Positions 13,682-25,900 of a stretch of DNA of 64,000 nucleotides are shown one piece after another. Every line of letters begins with the position of its first letter. Positions within the stretch are counted from its first letter, which is position 1. The position numbers were made by a program, and so were the translations under genes. The notes under the pieces were generated by a model. That model had not been told where the DNA came from, made no database searches, and worked only from the letters and a program-made list of their open reading frames with translations. The DNA comes from Rhynochetos jubatus. Lineage: Eukaryota > Chordata > Aves > Eurypygiformes > Rhynochetidae. The stretch spans positions 6,882,001 to 6,946,000 of the forward strand of contig CM050655.1 in NCBI GenBank assembly GCA_027574665.1, given 5' to 3'.

Positions 13682-13871
13682 GGGAATTGTTCTTATTAAA
13701 CAGGTGGATTACAAATATTTCACTGTGAAAGGACAGAAGGCTCGGTTCAAGCTTTCTAATACATTTTCGCCAGCATTCATCTCCAACAATCAGCAACCTC
13801 CTTTAAACGACAATTCCAGCTCTACCTCAGCCCCTGCAGCATGGCAGGGTATCTCTTCCATTGCAACATGA
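13682..13871 (+). other. Exon-like segment (candidate only)
   Basis: A strong acceptor-like sequence, with a pyrimidine tract ending TTTTATTTTCAG and a TTGAC branch-like motif about 18 nt upstream, precedes a frame that stays open for 63 codons to a TGA at the end of the segment. A possible internal donor GTATCT lies near 13,846. The translation begins GIVLIKQVDYKYFTVKGQKA and has a low-complexity N/S/P-rich second half, but it matches no family I know. The call is inference from splice grammar. Chance open frames of this size are common here. Confidence 0.18.
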
Positions 13872-14092
13872 CAATTTTTGCTCATATGCCGCTGCAGACT
13901 GTGGCGACAGCTCCTTAATACTGAGGCCACACGTCATTAAGTGGCACGAGATAAATCTTGAGACCTGAGAAATTAGGGTTTCTGCTGTTATGGTCTGGGC
14001 TGTGCTCAACCTGAGACAGAACAGGGAACAGTGACTTGTAAGGCTGTGAACAACAGACAATAAAATAGGAAGAAAACAAACCCATTTTAAGC

Positions 14093-14165
14093 GGGGGGTG
14101 GGGGGTGGGGTTTTGGTGGTTTTTTCTGGTGTTGTTTGTGGGGATTTTTGCGGGGTGCAGGGGCG
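14093..14165 (+). repeat. G-rich tract with quadruplex potential
   Basis: Runs of six, six and four G separated by single T residues open the tract. They are followed by G/T-only sequence with further GGGG runs at about 14,139, 14,152 and 14,160. The plus strand is almost free of A and C over about 70 bp. Three closely spaced runs plus bulge or downstream runs could form a G-quadruplex on the plus strand. On the minus strand it is a C/A tract. Confidence 0.75.
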
Positions 14166-14293
14166 AGTGAGTTTTTTCCATTCTCTCAAAAATCTGCCTA
14201 TTTGCAATACAAAAAGACTCACAGAACATGTGTAGGGTCCCACTGCAGCCAGTTTTTCACACAACAGTCATCACTTTTCATTATTTCTCACAG

Positions 14294-14608
14294 GACAAGG
14301 ATTCTACATTCATGATTTCACTTATAAATTATAATGCCTGTGAGAGCAGACCTTTTTGTCATAAAGAAAGCCTAAATAAGTTAAACACAAAAGGACAGAA
14401 AAAGGAAATCAGACTCATTTGTATATCCAAACTAAGTGCGAGGCTTGAGATATCTGAGGGAAATAGAGGCACTACTTCCAGGTGTTCAGGCAGCCAATAC
14501 CATCTCAGACATGCATGTACAACTGCCGGAGCCCGAACTACCTGCTCAATGTTTAACGAAAACAAAGGCCAACACAAAACCCCAATGCAGTCTTTGACAG
14601 ACTGGTAG
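14294..14608 (+). other. Exon-like segment (candidate only)
   Basis: A pyrimidine-rich acceptor-like sequence ending TTATTTCTCACAG leads into a frame open for about 105 codons to a TAG at 14608. The same frame is also open upstream of the acceptor to 14228. A possible donor, CCAG followed by GTGTTC, is at about 14,480. The translation is rich in S, K and R and shows no domain I recognise. It sits 0.4 kb after the exon-like segment at 13682, but the two frames were not shown to be compatible. Chance is a serious alternative. Confidence 0.15.
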
Positions 14609-16649
14609 AAACAAGAAAAAGACGACTGTATAGACACAGAGGCCATGTTTGCAGGAACTCATTAATGCCAAACTAAAGTGTGAAACATGGGAAGGTGGAA
14701 CGTGCCTGTTTTGTTCCGGCCACCAACAGAAGCGAGGCATTATCACTGAGTGGTATTTTGTGCAAATCAGCCTGGTTTCTTTCCACTGACAAGCACCTAC
14801 TGAAACAACCACCAGCCTGTTCTCAGGATATTTTTGGTTGGCTGCGTGCCAGAAATGTTTTGGGTTTTTTTTATGGGAGAGTGAGAGATTAAGAGAGGCA
14901 GATGTTCAAGCTTGCATATTAAAACAGGTGTCCCCTGCAAGCTGCCTGCTAACATAGTTCTCTGATCTACCTAGGCGAACAAGAGGGCACACAAGTGGTA
15001 AACCTGACCAGTGATCCCAGACTGAACTACGTTCTGTAGGATTGTATTGTTTCTCAGCAAGACCAAAGGAACTTATTCTGAAAATAGGAAGTTGATGTTT
15101 TCTGTCCGATAGCTGTAAACCTCCTGTTACGGACAATGTCTCTGGGACTCTGAAATTAATCCTTCTTCCATGCTTGGTTTGCTCCCAGTAGAGTGACCCC
15201 CAATACAAATGTGCCCAAATGCAGGCAATAACCAGTGTTCAACACACCCAGCCGCTGTTCCCTCGCATCAGATAGTTATACACAGAAACACGTGGCTTGC
15301 TTACACAATCAGAAGGGTTTAAGAAATAAGCTGTTTAGCACCACAACATACTTAAGAGTAGACACAGGAGAGTCACTTGCTGAAGGTAAAAGCCAGATTA
15401 CCAGAGACACTACCAATGCCAAGAATATATCAAGTAAGTCAGTGTTTGTGGAGAGGTCTGCCTGAGATTCTTCAGCCCAGATTCTGCCATGAGAATCAGC
15501 AATGCTTCGTGGAAACCGAATCCAGCAAATAAGGTTATTAGCCTGCAAAACAACTGCTAGGAATGAAAAAAAAACCCCAACGTTTGCTGTCATAGTCAAG
15601 CTGAGCTATGGTAAGGAAACAAGGGGCAGCCAATTAGCTAGCACTGACAGGATGACGTGGGAAAGGCAGCCCATCCAACCAGGATGCTAAAAAATCCAAA
15701 GGTGCAAAGAATATGCTGCACTGCACAACAGAGGCAGCAATCAGCAGCTCCTCGGGGGGGTGTGCATGTCAACACAATGAAGACCCTTCCCAGCAGTGAA
15801 CACTTCCAGGCTAGCAGACCCTGTTGTGTAAAAGGGGGATTCTGAACCCCAGTTGGAAATGGTGTTCATGGGGAATCCTCCTCACAAGAGGTAAATACGC
15901 TCTTGGGTCATGAACCTTAGTGACAAGTTGCAGGCTACGGTGCCGGGTAATTCACCTCCCAGGAACACAGCCAGGGTTGCGTAAAGTTGCTGAAACTGAA
16001 AAGTGGAAGAATGCTGATGGGTGCAGAAAAGCTCACTGGGGGACGTTAGAAACATTTATATAAAGGATAGGATGGAAGCTAGAAATAATCAACTAGGAAA
16101 TAGCAAAGTATAGCAACAGTTCTACAGAGAAACAAAATAGAAATGACTTACAGATGATTTCCTGCAGCCATCTAAGCAGCAAAATGGGGAACTAGGCTGC
16201 CTACCTGGCTAGCTGAGAGTGCCACTGTGACATGGAAGTCGAAGCACATATAAAATCAGCCAAGCCCTCTAGCCAGGTTAATAACATGTCCCATGAAACT
16301 GATATCCTGGGCAGAGAAGGATGCTATTAACATTACATTATCAACGATGCAACGCACATGGTGACACGGAACTTCATTTATACCCAGTGGAGAGTGGTAA
16401 ACATACTGGGACATGTTGCCAGGAATCATTATTTCACAGGCAGTCAAGAAACTCGAGGAAGAGGAAGCAACTCTTGGGTTAGTTGGAAGCACTGCACTGG
16501 AACAGGTTTGGGGTTTTTTCCTTCTCTGTTTTATAAATGACAAGAAAATTTCAGAAGGTAGTATGAAGAGTATTCAAAGAACTTTGTTCACAAATAAAAT
16601 CTGCCTTTTAAAAACTTAAAAAAGAAACCAAAAGAACCTGATGCTGCTA
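14609..16649. other. Non-coding stretch; possible unrecognised 5' part of the following CR1
   Basis: No gene is seen. The part from about 16,050 to 16,649 may belong to the 5' portion of the CR1 element that becomes recognisable at 16,650. It has the same A-rich, stop-laden texture, but I could not match it block by block, so it is left outside the call. Confidence 0.5.
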
Positions 16650-17470
16650 AGCAGCAGAGTAAGAGGCTTCATGTCCAGATGAAGGAAGCAGAGAGGATCA
16701 TAAAACTCTGGCAGGAATAATACATGACACACCCAAAAAAGGTGTTTGAGGAACAACTTCTAAAAGGCATAAAAAACACCAAAGAAAGAATCCTGCTAAG
16801 AATCTGGTGTCAAAAAACAATGAAGATATGAAAGAACTACTTAAAGAAGATAAAGCCATAGCAGAAAAAAATAAACGTGTTTCTTGCATGTGTTTTTAGT
16901 GGAGGAGACTGGAAAGACTCCTATACTGTAATCTCTCTGCAGTGGTATATGAGAGTCCATCTCAAATCAAAATTAATGACAGAAGACATTAAAAAATATT
17001 TTCTAATGAGCAAATGAGCAGCAACAAACCACCAGAACCGTAACTGCCAATACCGTAAATAAAATCAAGACAGAACTGCCAATGGTGCTATTCAATGTCT
17101 GCTTTAAATTTGCTGTGATACCAACAGAGATCTGGGGAATCATGGACCAGTAGAGCCAGGTAGACTGGTGGAAACTGTCTTACAGAACAGAATGAGTGAC
17201 ATTATAGACAAATGCATTTATTTGCAATAGGAGAAACAGATTTTTTGAAGAAAGTCATGTCTCATGATCCATCAAAATATTTTCTAAAGGCATCAGTAGG
17301 TACACTGACAACAGAAATCCAGGCTATATTTATATACCTAAAGGCATTTGACAAGTCCTTAGCCAAAAGATCTTAAAAAACCAGTTTGTATAGAATAAGA
17401 AAGTCTTCAAATGAATAAACAAATGGTTAAAAAGCAGTAAAGTACATTTTTAGAGCACAAGGAGGTGATG
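16650..17470 (+). mobile_element. CR1 LINE reverse-transcriptase fragment, ancient
   Basis: Blocks in order match the reverse-transcriptase half of an older CR1 lineage known from turtles and crocodiles: CATAAACTCTGGCAG-like, TTTGAGGAACAACTT, AAAGAAGATAAAGCCATAGC, the AACAA-CCACCAG-CC block, TTTAAATTTGCTGTGATACC, the GGTAGACTGGTGGAAAC block, TCATGTCTCATGATC, and AAGGCATTTGACAAG at 17341 (encoding KAFDK of RT domain 2). The frame is broken by many stops and indels, and the FADD catalytic box is not found because homology ends before it. It is 5' and 3' truncated or eroded. The high divergence implies insertion before or early in bird evolution. Confidence 0.75.
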
Positions 17471-19800
17471 AAGGTGACAGATGAGATTTAATAAGCAAAA
17501 CAGATTATCAGGGAATAGGGGATGAGAGGTGATATGGTCTGCTTTTATCACCCTCAGGGTTGCAGACAGGCTGACCTCTGTACTCAGCTGTCCAGTGCCC
17601 AGGGCAAGCTCTCAGGAGAGAACAGATATGTCCCTACAGAGAGCTCCCTTTCATCCCCAAAGGCAGAATCTATGTATATGGAGCTGGCATTTATCTTTTT
17701 TTTTTTTTTTTTTGAGAAAAGTTAAAGATTTAAATACCTGATGACTAGTGACAAAAATACCGTGGAATTAGATTTTTCTGCCATAAAGACTGGTCAGGTA
17801 TTTTCTGTTTAAAATATTTGGTTTGGGGAACCTGAAATACTAAAGAAACAGTGGGTTTATATTTCAATTCAATGGTGATCTTAACTTCATTCTATGCATT
17901 TTTATTAAAATCAAGAAGAGAGGCACTCCATCCACAAAGAAATGCTCTATATTTAAGCCTGAACAACCTTTCAGTCCTTCCCCAGTTAATATTCACACCA
18001 GCTTTTAGAGAGGTTAGCTGAGTGGAAAACCAACCCTTTTTGATTCTTATTCCCTCTGCACAGCCCTTTTCCACCTCAATTAGCCTTTCTTTCGTTATGA
18101 AAACTGTGCTTTGCGTCTCTCCGGATTTTGGATACCCTGAACAACTGCTGCACCAACACAGACTTATTGTTCTTCAGTCCCCTGGCAGTGCTCAGCCGAA
18201 AGCTGAGTAGGTGAAGGAGCAGAGAACATAGACACTGCCCGCTCTGATGGCTTTCACCACTCACGCGTTGCAATTCGGCTGGGCCAGATAGCGGGGGAAC
18301 AGCAGGTGTCATTCCAGGGGCTTTCCTCTGCTACGAACTGAACCTGGGAGCTGACAGCACGGGCAGTGAACAAGCAGATATTCTCCCCACCCCACCCCTC
18401 AACTGGCAAAACACAGTTTAACTCCCCTTGCAGAAAGCTCTCAAGCTGCCTCTTCTGTAAAAATGTTAGGTTGCCATCGGGTCAAATACAGTGGGCACTA
18501 AAAGGAGAATGGTTCTTCCTACTGCTACTGCTGTAAAACCAGTAACTGCTTCCAGCTTCTCCTGCACATCCCCCAGCTCAAGTAGGTGTTTAACTGCTCA
18601 TATTATGCACAGCAGCCCCACTGGGGAAGAGCATGAAGAATTGGGACAGAGTGCTGGTTTTTTCCCATTGAAATTTCATGAGAAATTATCTGAAACAACA
18701 AGGCGGGTTCCTCAGTTGGGTAACAGATTTTCTGTTATGAAAAAAATAGGAAAAAAATCCCTGAAACTTCAAGCTTATATAAAAACATTAAAATATTTAA
18801 AATAGCGAATAGGGAATATTGAAATTAACTGAGTTCCAGCCTCTTTCAATAAGAATAGTCATGCCTGTATCAAAAAAGATATATATTGCCCTCTGGCTTT
18901 TCCTTCAAACACACAGTATATGTGAGAACAGAATACCAAGAATTATATTTTCATACATTCTGAGAACCAGTACAGTGGGATCTCCCTACTATTGGTAGAA
19001 GCATCTTAAGTATCCGGATCATTTATTTTTATAATGTTCTTTGATTCCCAAAAAGTTATTAATTTTAATAAAATATGCTTTCTGAGAATCAAAAGCACAT
19101 GTTTTAGTCAACATTTCACACACCTTATGGAGTCTGCTTGTCTGAAACTTGACTCATGCAAGTCCACTGGCTGGCCCATCCCACTCGTCAAACACAAAGC
19201 TGTAGAAAGACAAACAGAAGTGCTCCTGAACTGTTATCCAGGAATTTGCTTTCTAAGACTAGGCAGAAAATACTGATGAATAATATATCTAATTACATCT
19301 GCTCCAAAGAGATATTGATGCAGTTCTGCCCGTGCAAAACGGTTCTATATCTGTATGAAATGACAACGAAATTTCAAAAATAGAAATCAAGAACTTCTGT
19401 ATTAGCACAAAGGAAATAGATAGGGCAGTATCTAGCTTACAAATCATAACAAGAAGCTGAAATTACAGTAAGCATTGTTTCCACTAAACACTTCAGGCCT
19501 ATCAGTATTTGTCTCACGTTAGCAAATCAGATGCAGCACATTCGCATTTAAAGTAGCATAAAGTCACATGTCTGCTCCTTCTTGCTATTCCTGTCATCTA
19601 TGGTTTTATTGATGCACAATAAAAATCAAGTAAATATTATTCTAATTTGGCAGGGGCTGAGAAGATGTTTACTGATCATATCAACAAGACTCATAAAATA
19701 AAAATCAGAAGTAATTTTAAGAAATACAAGATACGCTCCTCAGATTAATATAGTGGCATGTTCTATCTCATTTCTTTACGTTTTAAACATAGCAAAGTTC
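17471..19800. other. Non-coding stretch
   Basis: No gene is recognised. An 18-base T run is annotated separately at 17696. The part up to about 17,650 could be a remnant of the 3' region of the CR1 at 16650, but I could not align it. Confidence 0.55.
17696..17713. repeat. Poly(T) run, 18 bases
   Basis: Eighteen uninterrupted T residues lie here. It could be a poly(A) tail of a minus-strand retroposed sequence, but no target duplication or retroposed body is visible beside it. A simple mononucleotide microsatellite is the safer reading. Confidence 0.8.
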
Positions 19801-19975
19801 ATTATGAGAATAATTATAACAAAATAATTACATTATTATGTAATTACTTTTAGGGGAAACCAATGTTCACAGAATTCCCAGAGGCTACAGAAAGGGGAGG
19901 TGTGAGGGGAGCTGTTAGGAGGCCTTAACTATGATGTCAATTTATTTGCATCCAGCTGTGTTTATTGAACAATGA
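19801..19975. promoter_or_regulatory. Candidate enhancer: dense homeobox/POU/E-box/FOX/SOX motif cluster
   Basis: Three TAATTA homeodomain cores lie within 36 bp (19811, 19825 and 19841). At 19944-19973 there is a perfect octamer ATTTGCAT, then CAGCTG, then TGTTTAT, then AACAAT, end to end within 30 bp. These are consensus sites for POU, basic helix-loop-helix, forkhead and SOX factors. The sequence around it lacks repeats. Motif packing alone does not prove function, and AT-rich DNA yields TAATTA by chance. The compact second cluster is less easily explained. Confidence 0.3.
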
Positions 19976-22900
19976 TTTAGAAAGGAAAAATGCCTACAAG
20001 AATTTCCTTGGATATATAAATCAATACCCTTCACTGCCAGGAAACTAGCCATAAGCCGGCAGATTCAAGGCATCCTGACCACAGCAGTGATGGGGAGAGT
20101 TGCTTTGTTTTTACAAGCCCTACTAGCTCCCTAAGCAGTGCACATGGAAATTACCGATGGGCAGGGGGAGACGAAGCACTCCAGTATACGACTGCCGGGG
20201 AAAAAAAAAAGAATTCTCCAATTTTGGCAAACGGCAATGAGAAACTGTAAAGACAGCAGACACTGCCCTGGTAAGGAGATGAAAGAAAGGTCCTACTAGG
20301 ATTTCACTGACTTAACTGGCTGTGGCAGCGGGTTACCTGAATCAGCAGGTGATAGCATGAGAATCTGATTTCAGCTCTACGGCAACTGGGCGTGTGCCAT
20401 GTACAGAAGCTGTACTGACACCGCTGCCCTTTTAAAACCTTTACCTCCACATCATTTGTGCTCAAGTCACCACTGACTTCACAACTGTTTTCATTTTCAA
20501 ATAATCTGTATTTCTGTGATACCCCATTTAGAAACTGGAATTTGGAGTGGAGTTTGCCCCACCATGGAATTTCTACAGTCTGGTCAAAGTCTGCATAAAT
20601 CACAGCTGGCCATAGGTTAATTCACATGAACTTACACAGACAGTAAGTTCCGCAACAGTCAAAGCCACCCAAAGAACTCGGGGAGTTGCAGCAGCACAGG
20701 ATGACAACACTACCATGCAGCTGGTTACTACACCCACGGAAACAGCTCCTTTTTCTCTACCAGCTTGTGCATCAGCCTCACAGTATGTTTTCTTCAATAT
20801 ATTATTGTAATAGGTACCTGAAATAACACACCTCTAGCTGCAGATCAGCTGTTCAGGAGCCTGGCTGCTGTGATCCCCTCCTAGGCTGTTTCATCATGGG
20901 GACACAAGCCTTTCCTTGCAATATACTACCTGCAGCACTACATATACCAAGAGTTATAGCGTGGTAAGGAGAATCGTTTCTCACTGAAACACTGTGGTTC
21001 ATTTGATTTAGACATTTTATATGACAATCCAGTCTGACCAGACAGGGTAATTACAATGCAGCTATTCATAATGTCACTTGAGTCTGAGCCCCGACTGCAG
21101 GACTTCAAATCTGTTTCTTAAGCTGGCCCAAATCTGGAGCATCTAGTCAAAGCACACACGCTTTCAAAGGGCTTGGAGGAAAAACTGATGCCTTCCCGTT
21201 TCGTAGACCTGTGTGCTATGTGTGGATGGTTAATTCAGTGACAGCAATGAAGTTCTTCGTGTGAGTTAAGCATTAGGCTTTTTTTCTTTTTTCAATTTTT
21301 CAAATTATTCTGAGGAAGTAGTACTTTGGTGAAACACATCTCCAGGTCCTCCCTAGCTGTTACAGTCTTAGTAAAGCTTAATTCAATCCAATGCTGTGAA
21401 CACTCCTGCCATTAACAAAGAAAAATCCACCACTGCAGTGATGATATGCCACTTGGGAGCTGTCTGCTGTAAAAGAAAAGTTTCAGCCTAGTAAAACAGA
21501 AAGGCTGATCTCAGAGGCTCTAAAAGAAATAGAGACATGCTCCAGAGGGAGTTATGATTTAATGACAGTTCTGACAGTTTTGATGAGATTGCCTGAAATA
21601 TCAGAATTTTTGTCAAATATTTCTGTTGCCAACCATACCCTATTGGATGAATTTACTGCTTGAGAATTTCTCTAAAGAATTAGCAAGAAATAATGACACC
21701 TGGGATAGCACTGCAACCTGGGCTTTTCCAAAATGAAAACAATGAATATGAAGAAATCCTTTCTGTCACATGAGGCTATAAAAAATAGTGGAAAACCCAG
21801 TCTGAAGGCATTTAAAAACGAGTAAAGGGTGTTAGCGATCATATCCACCTAAGTAGAAAACAAGTCAGGATACGAACAGATCAACTCTATTACCTCATCT
21901 TAAACAAAAACAGGGGTATGTGTTCAACGTGGGTCTGCTTTTATTTAAAAAAGAAGGGAGAGAGTTTATAGCTATGCAAATCAAACCTTAACAAGGAAGC
22001 AACAGTATTTATGCATTCTGTAACGCCATTATTTAGTACCATTACCACAGAGCTCTATCAATGGCTGGGGTTTAGTTACTACATCTGAACTATTTCTATC
22101 GCACCTCAGTTATGAAAATTCTGTAAGTCTTTAAGTTACCTGCCCATTAATCCTGCCTTCGCTGCTGTGTTACAACATCACAAGTAACAGCACTGAGCAG
22201 AACTTCTTTTACCCAAAGTTCCTAACCATCCCCTGTGATTTCCATTTTACAGACAGAAGGAACAGAACAGTGCTTTGTTTATTGTTATTTAACACTCCAG
22301 GAACCAACTACACTGAATTCAGCCTCCTAACCCTGTTTTAATACCCTACCCATTTGAGGAAACAGCTCAGGGTCAGGATGCAGCTGAGCTAAACTTGAAA
22401 GGGATATGCCACTTCTCGACAGCAAGTAGATGATGCCCTGGCAGGTCGTGTTTGGAAAATGAGCACGTGTCCCCATGCAGACAAGCAGAGGATCAGACAC
22501 ACGGGTACCACACTGCTGCACTGCACTTTTAGCAGCTTGTCCACTGCAGGTCTTGTAGGGTACATAACAAAGCATTATAAGGGATGAAGGCTTAGAGCAC
22601 TAGTTTCTCTGCGAGAATAAAGTCCACTGTGCTAACCTTATTAATATTTTTGCTTGACAGGGCTGCTTTGGACTAAGAAGTAGTTACCCTACTGTCTAGT
22701 TCTAATAATCATAATTCCATTGCTATTCTCAGATAATCTATACAATCTTTAAAATCTCTATAAAGAACACACCGTTCATTATTAAATACTTCACATCTTG
22801 AGCCTGGTAGATTATCTAGATGACACTCAAGTTTGGACTGGTTTTTTTTATAACTGTGTCTGATTGCTCGCTCTCACCATTTTTATCGTTACTGGGTAAT

Positions 22901-25900
22901 TGAATGATTAAGTTCTAAGACATACGGGAGGCACCACAGTCTTTACCATGCTAGAGATACAGACAAGAACAATGTCGAGCATGAATACATGCTATTATTA
23001 TAAAAGACAGAGCTGTTTGCATGCAATGAATTAGGCACAGAAAATATACACTAAGTGCTAGAGAAAGCAGGGTTTGCAGTGTTCATTGTATACTATTCTG
23101 ACCCCTCAGGAAGAGTGGTTAGTGCTAAGGGGTGAATTTGGCAGCTGTCAAGTCTTGAGGTCATTATGGGATTTCCTAGGACAACTAGATTATTTATTTC
23201 ATGAAATCTCACCACGACATTTTTTCTCCAGTGCTCATCATCACGTCATGCAGGAAAATATGCTGACATTAAGTGCTGTTTAGGTAATGTTCAACAATTC
23301 AGTGCTTCAGTGGCAAATGCGTTCCTTGTACAGACATGAGAAACAGAAACCCAACGATCTTGTTCAATCTCTGACTTCCCGACATGAGCTGTCTGATGAA
23401 TATTCTACGTACAGGGAAGGCAAACTAAAAAAAACCCAAGCAATTAGTGGATAAACTCTAATCGTATAAATAAGGCTAATTATACAGACGAAGAATCTTT
23501 TCAGTTCAGCAGAATCAGATGCTAAACATTCCTCCCATTCACAGAAAATGCCTGCATGCCATGCAAACAAACAAGCACATGAAAACCAGCGAGCTAATCA
23601 AGCTGATTCTTCTATAAAGAACCTCCTTGCTCTGTAAAGGAAAAAAGAAACATTAATTCTGGGTTTGTATACTGGAGCCCCACACAGATGCTAGTACAGC
23701 TAAGGCCTGTGCTTTGTAATGAAGGACTTGTGAGAGGCAAAAGAGAGAGTTTTGTAAACTGATGCTGTACTCTAGATGTAGCGGGCAGAGGCAGCAAAAG
23801 CAACTGGCAGGCTGTTTCAGGGCCCTGATGGCTGCACAGAACAGGGTGTCTCAGGAAGACTGGGAGCAAGTATGCTCTCCAAATTGCTTCTACTGATGGC
23901 CCCAAAATAAGAGCGTATGTTCTTTTATACACAGGACCTGGATTACAGGTAGGGTTGAGCTCTGCACTCTCCCCTAGCTGACTGCTCTCTCAATCAACTC
24001 CCCACAGCATGTCACCATCAGCAAGCAGCCAGCCTATGCCTCGGGGACTATCTTGTATATTCATCGTATGGCTAAGAGGAAAAACTGGTGTCATGTAAGA
24101 ATCTTCTATCTCCCTGCACCCATTTGCTGCACTCCCAAGCACTCGCAGGAGACACCGTGCGAGTTCAGAATCTGCAATACCTCCATAAACGGGTGTGTTG
24201 CCAATTGCTGCGTGAGAGGCCAAAGGAATAAGGGACTAAAATTAAACAGTATTTACTGTGGAAGCACATCCAACATATACATGACCAGTTAATTTTTAAA
24301 TTGAACATTAAATTACAAGATTTGTTAAAGTGATTTTTACATGGTCACTTGGGTTTTTTTTAACTTACAGTGTGTATATATATATTTTAACATTCACTCT
24401 ATTTCATTCAATTACGTCCTTGGCTCTGACACCATAGCTGCACAAGTATGGGAGAAGTACTAGATAATTAGAGTGAGAGCTGACCGTTTAGAATATTATT
24501 CCAATACTTAAGTTTAGATTCTACAAGAAAACACAAAAATACAGAAAACTGTAAGAGGTCTCATAAAACAGGACATGTGCACAATCTGGTCATTTGTAAA
24601 AATGTTTTCGTCAGGCAGTCAAACGAGCAGAGTATGGACTTCCCCCACAGAGTTTCTACATTTCAGCAGCACGTTGCCCCAGCTACTCTACTTGGACTTG
24701 GTATTTCACCAGACGGACTGAGACGGACACCTGATACGCTTGTTTTCCGTAACGCTATTCCCTTGCCCAGAGCCTGACTGATGGACCAGACAGATTCCAC
24801 AGGATGTAACAAGCCTTGAAAACTGCTCTGCAAACAGACAGCTATTCCTGGATGCTTCTCTGACAACACAAACGCGTACCTGAGATGACACATTACTGTC
24901 TATGCAAGAGTCTGAGAGTGTAAGCGTGTGAAACAGCAACAGGCGTTTTCTGACCGTAGGTGAGTGCTGCTGCTCTCAGCCCCACCACCTTTGGCGAATT
25001 CTCCTCTCCTACCATACCATGCGCAGGGCATGAAGAGGAAACCAGAACTAACATCATCCACTCTGGTCCCTTCTCATGACTCACTTCATACCCTTTTCCT
25101 TCTTCAAGCAATTGCAGGACAAGATTAAAACTGATGTGAGGCTTCAGTCAGATCTTGATAACTCAAGAGCAAAACAAAAAAAGTATCATTTGCAGATGCA
25201 AAACAACCTCCTGTTTTTTCTTCCCAGGATGAAACACGTCAGTGAGATTCGCTGAGGCTGCCCTTCAGAGAGACAGCTTGAACATCAATCGCAGAACAGT
25301 GCAGATATCCCCTTACTGCTTGGACGCAGCTGATCAGCAGAATTCTTCACTCTGGACTGTCTGTCAGAAATCACTGCCTTACCCTTTGGGCAGATTCAGA
25401 TTTCCAGAGAAATCCATGTGGACCAGGCTCTGCTCAGTGTGAGCAGAGGTGACCCAAGTGTCATTTCTATCTCAGTAGGGATGCACCTCATTGTTTATGG
25501 AGCTGAAAAGAGTAATGATAAAGGTTTATCTAGCATACAATAGCCAAGACTAATTTAGAAGACTTTCCACTTGACATAGCAGCACTTTTTCAATCTACTT
25601 TACCCAAGCAATGACTCAAAACTATAAATGAAATAGATTTACAGCTCCTAACGTCAGGTGAAAAATACTGATTCCATATAAACTCACGCCATGGTTAGAA
25701 TGCAATAGCCTTTTTTTTCCCCCTGAAGAGTTAGCTTTGTACCACAGAATTTCTCCCAGACAGTGCCTAATCCAACCTTGCCATTGTATCATTATGCTTG
25801 TCCCAAGATCATTTGCTGTTCTACAGTTGACGTCAGAACTTAAAACGTGTTTAGACTTCATGTAGCACGCCGTGGGTGATTAGAAAGAACTGGGGCACGT

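Noticed and set aside
13827-14264. 145-codon minus-strand open frame
   Set aside because: It runs through the antisense of the G-rich tract (hence its proline/threonine/lysine-rich part), which is low-complexity, and shows no domain.
17696-17713. Poly(T) as the tail of a minus-strand processed pseudogene
   Set aside because: No retroposed body with an open or recognisable coding sequence and no flanking duplication.
22228-22262. CCATTTTACAGACAGAAGG resembling MIR
   Set aside because: Too short and missing the second MIR block.
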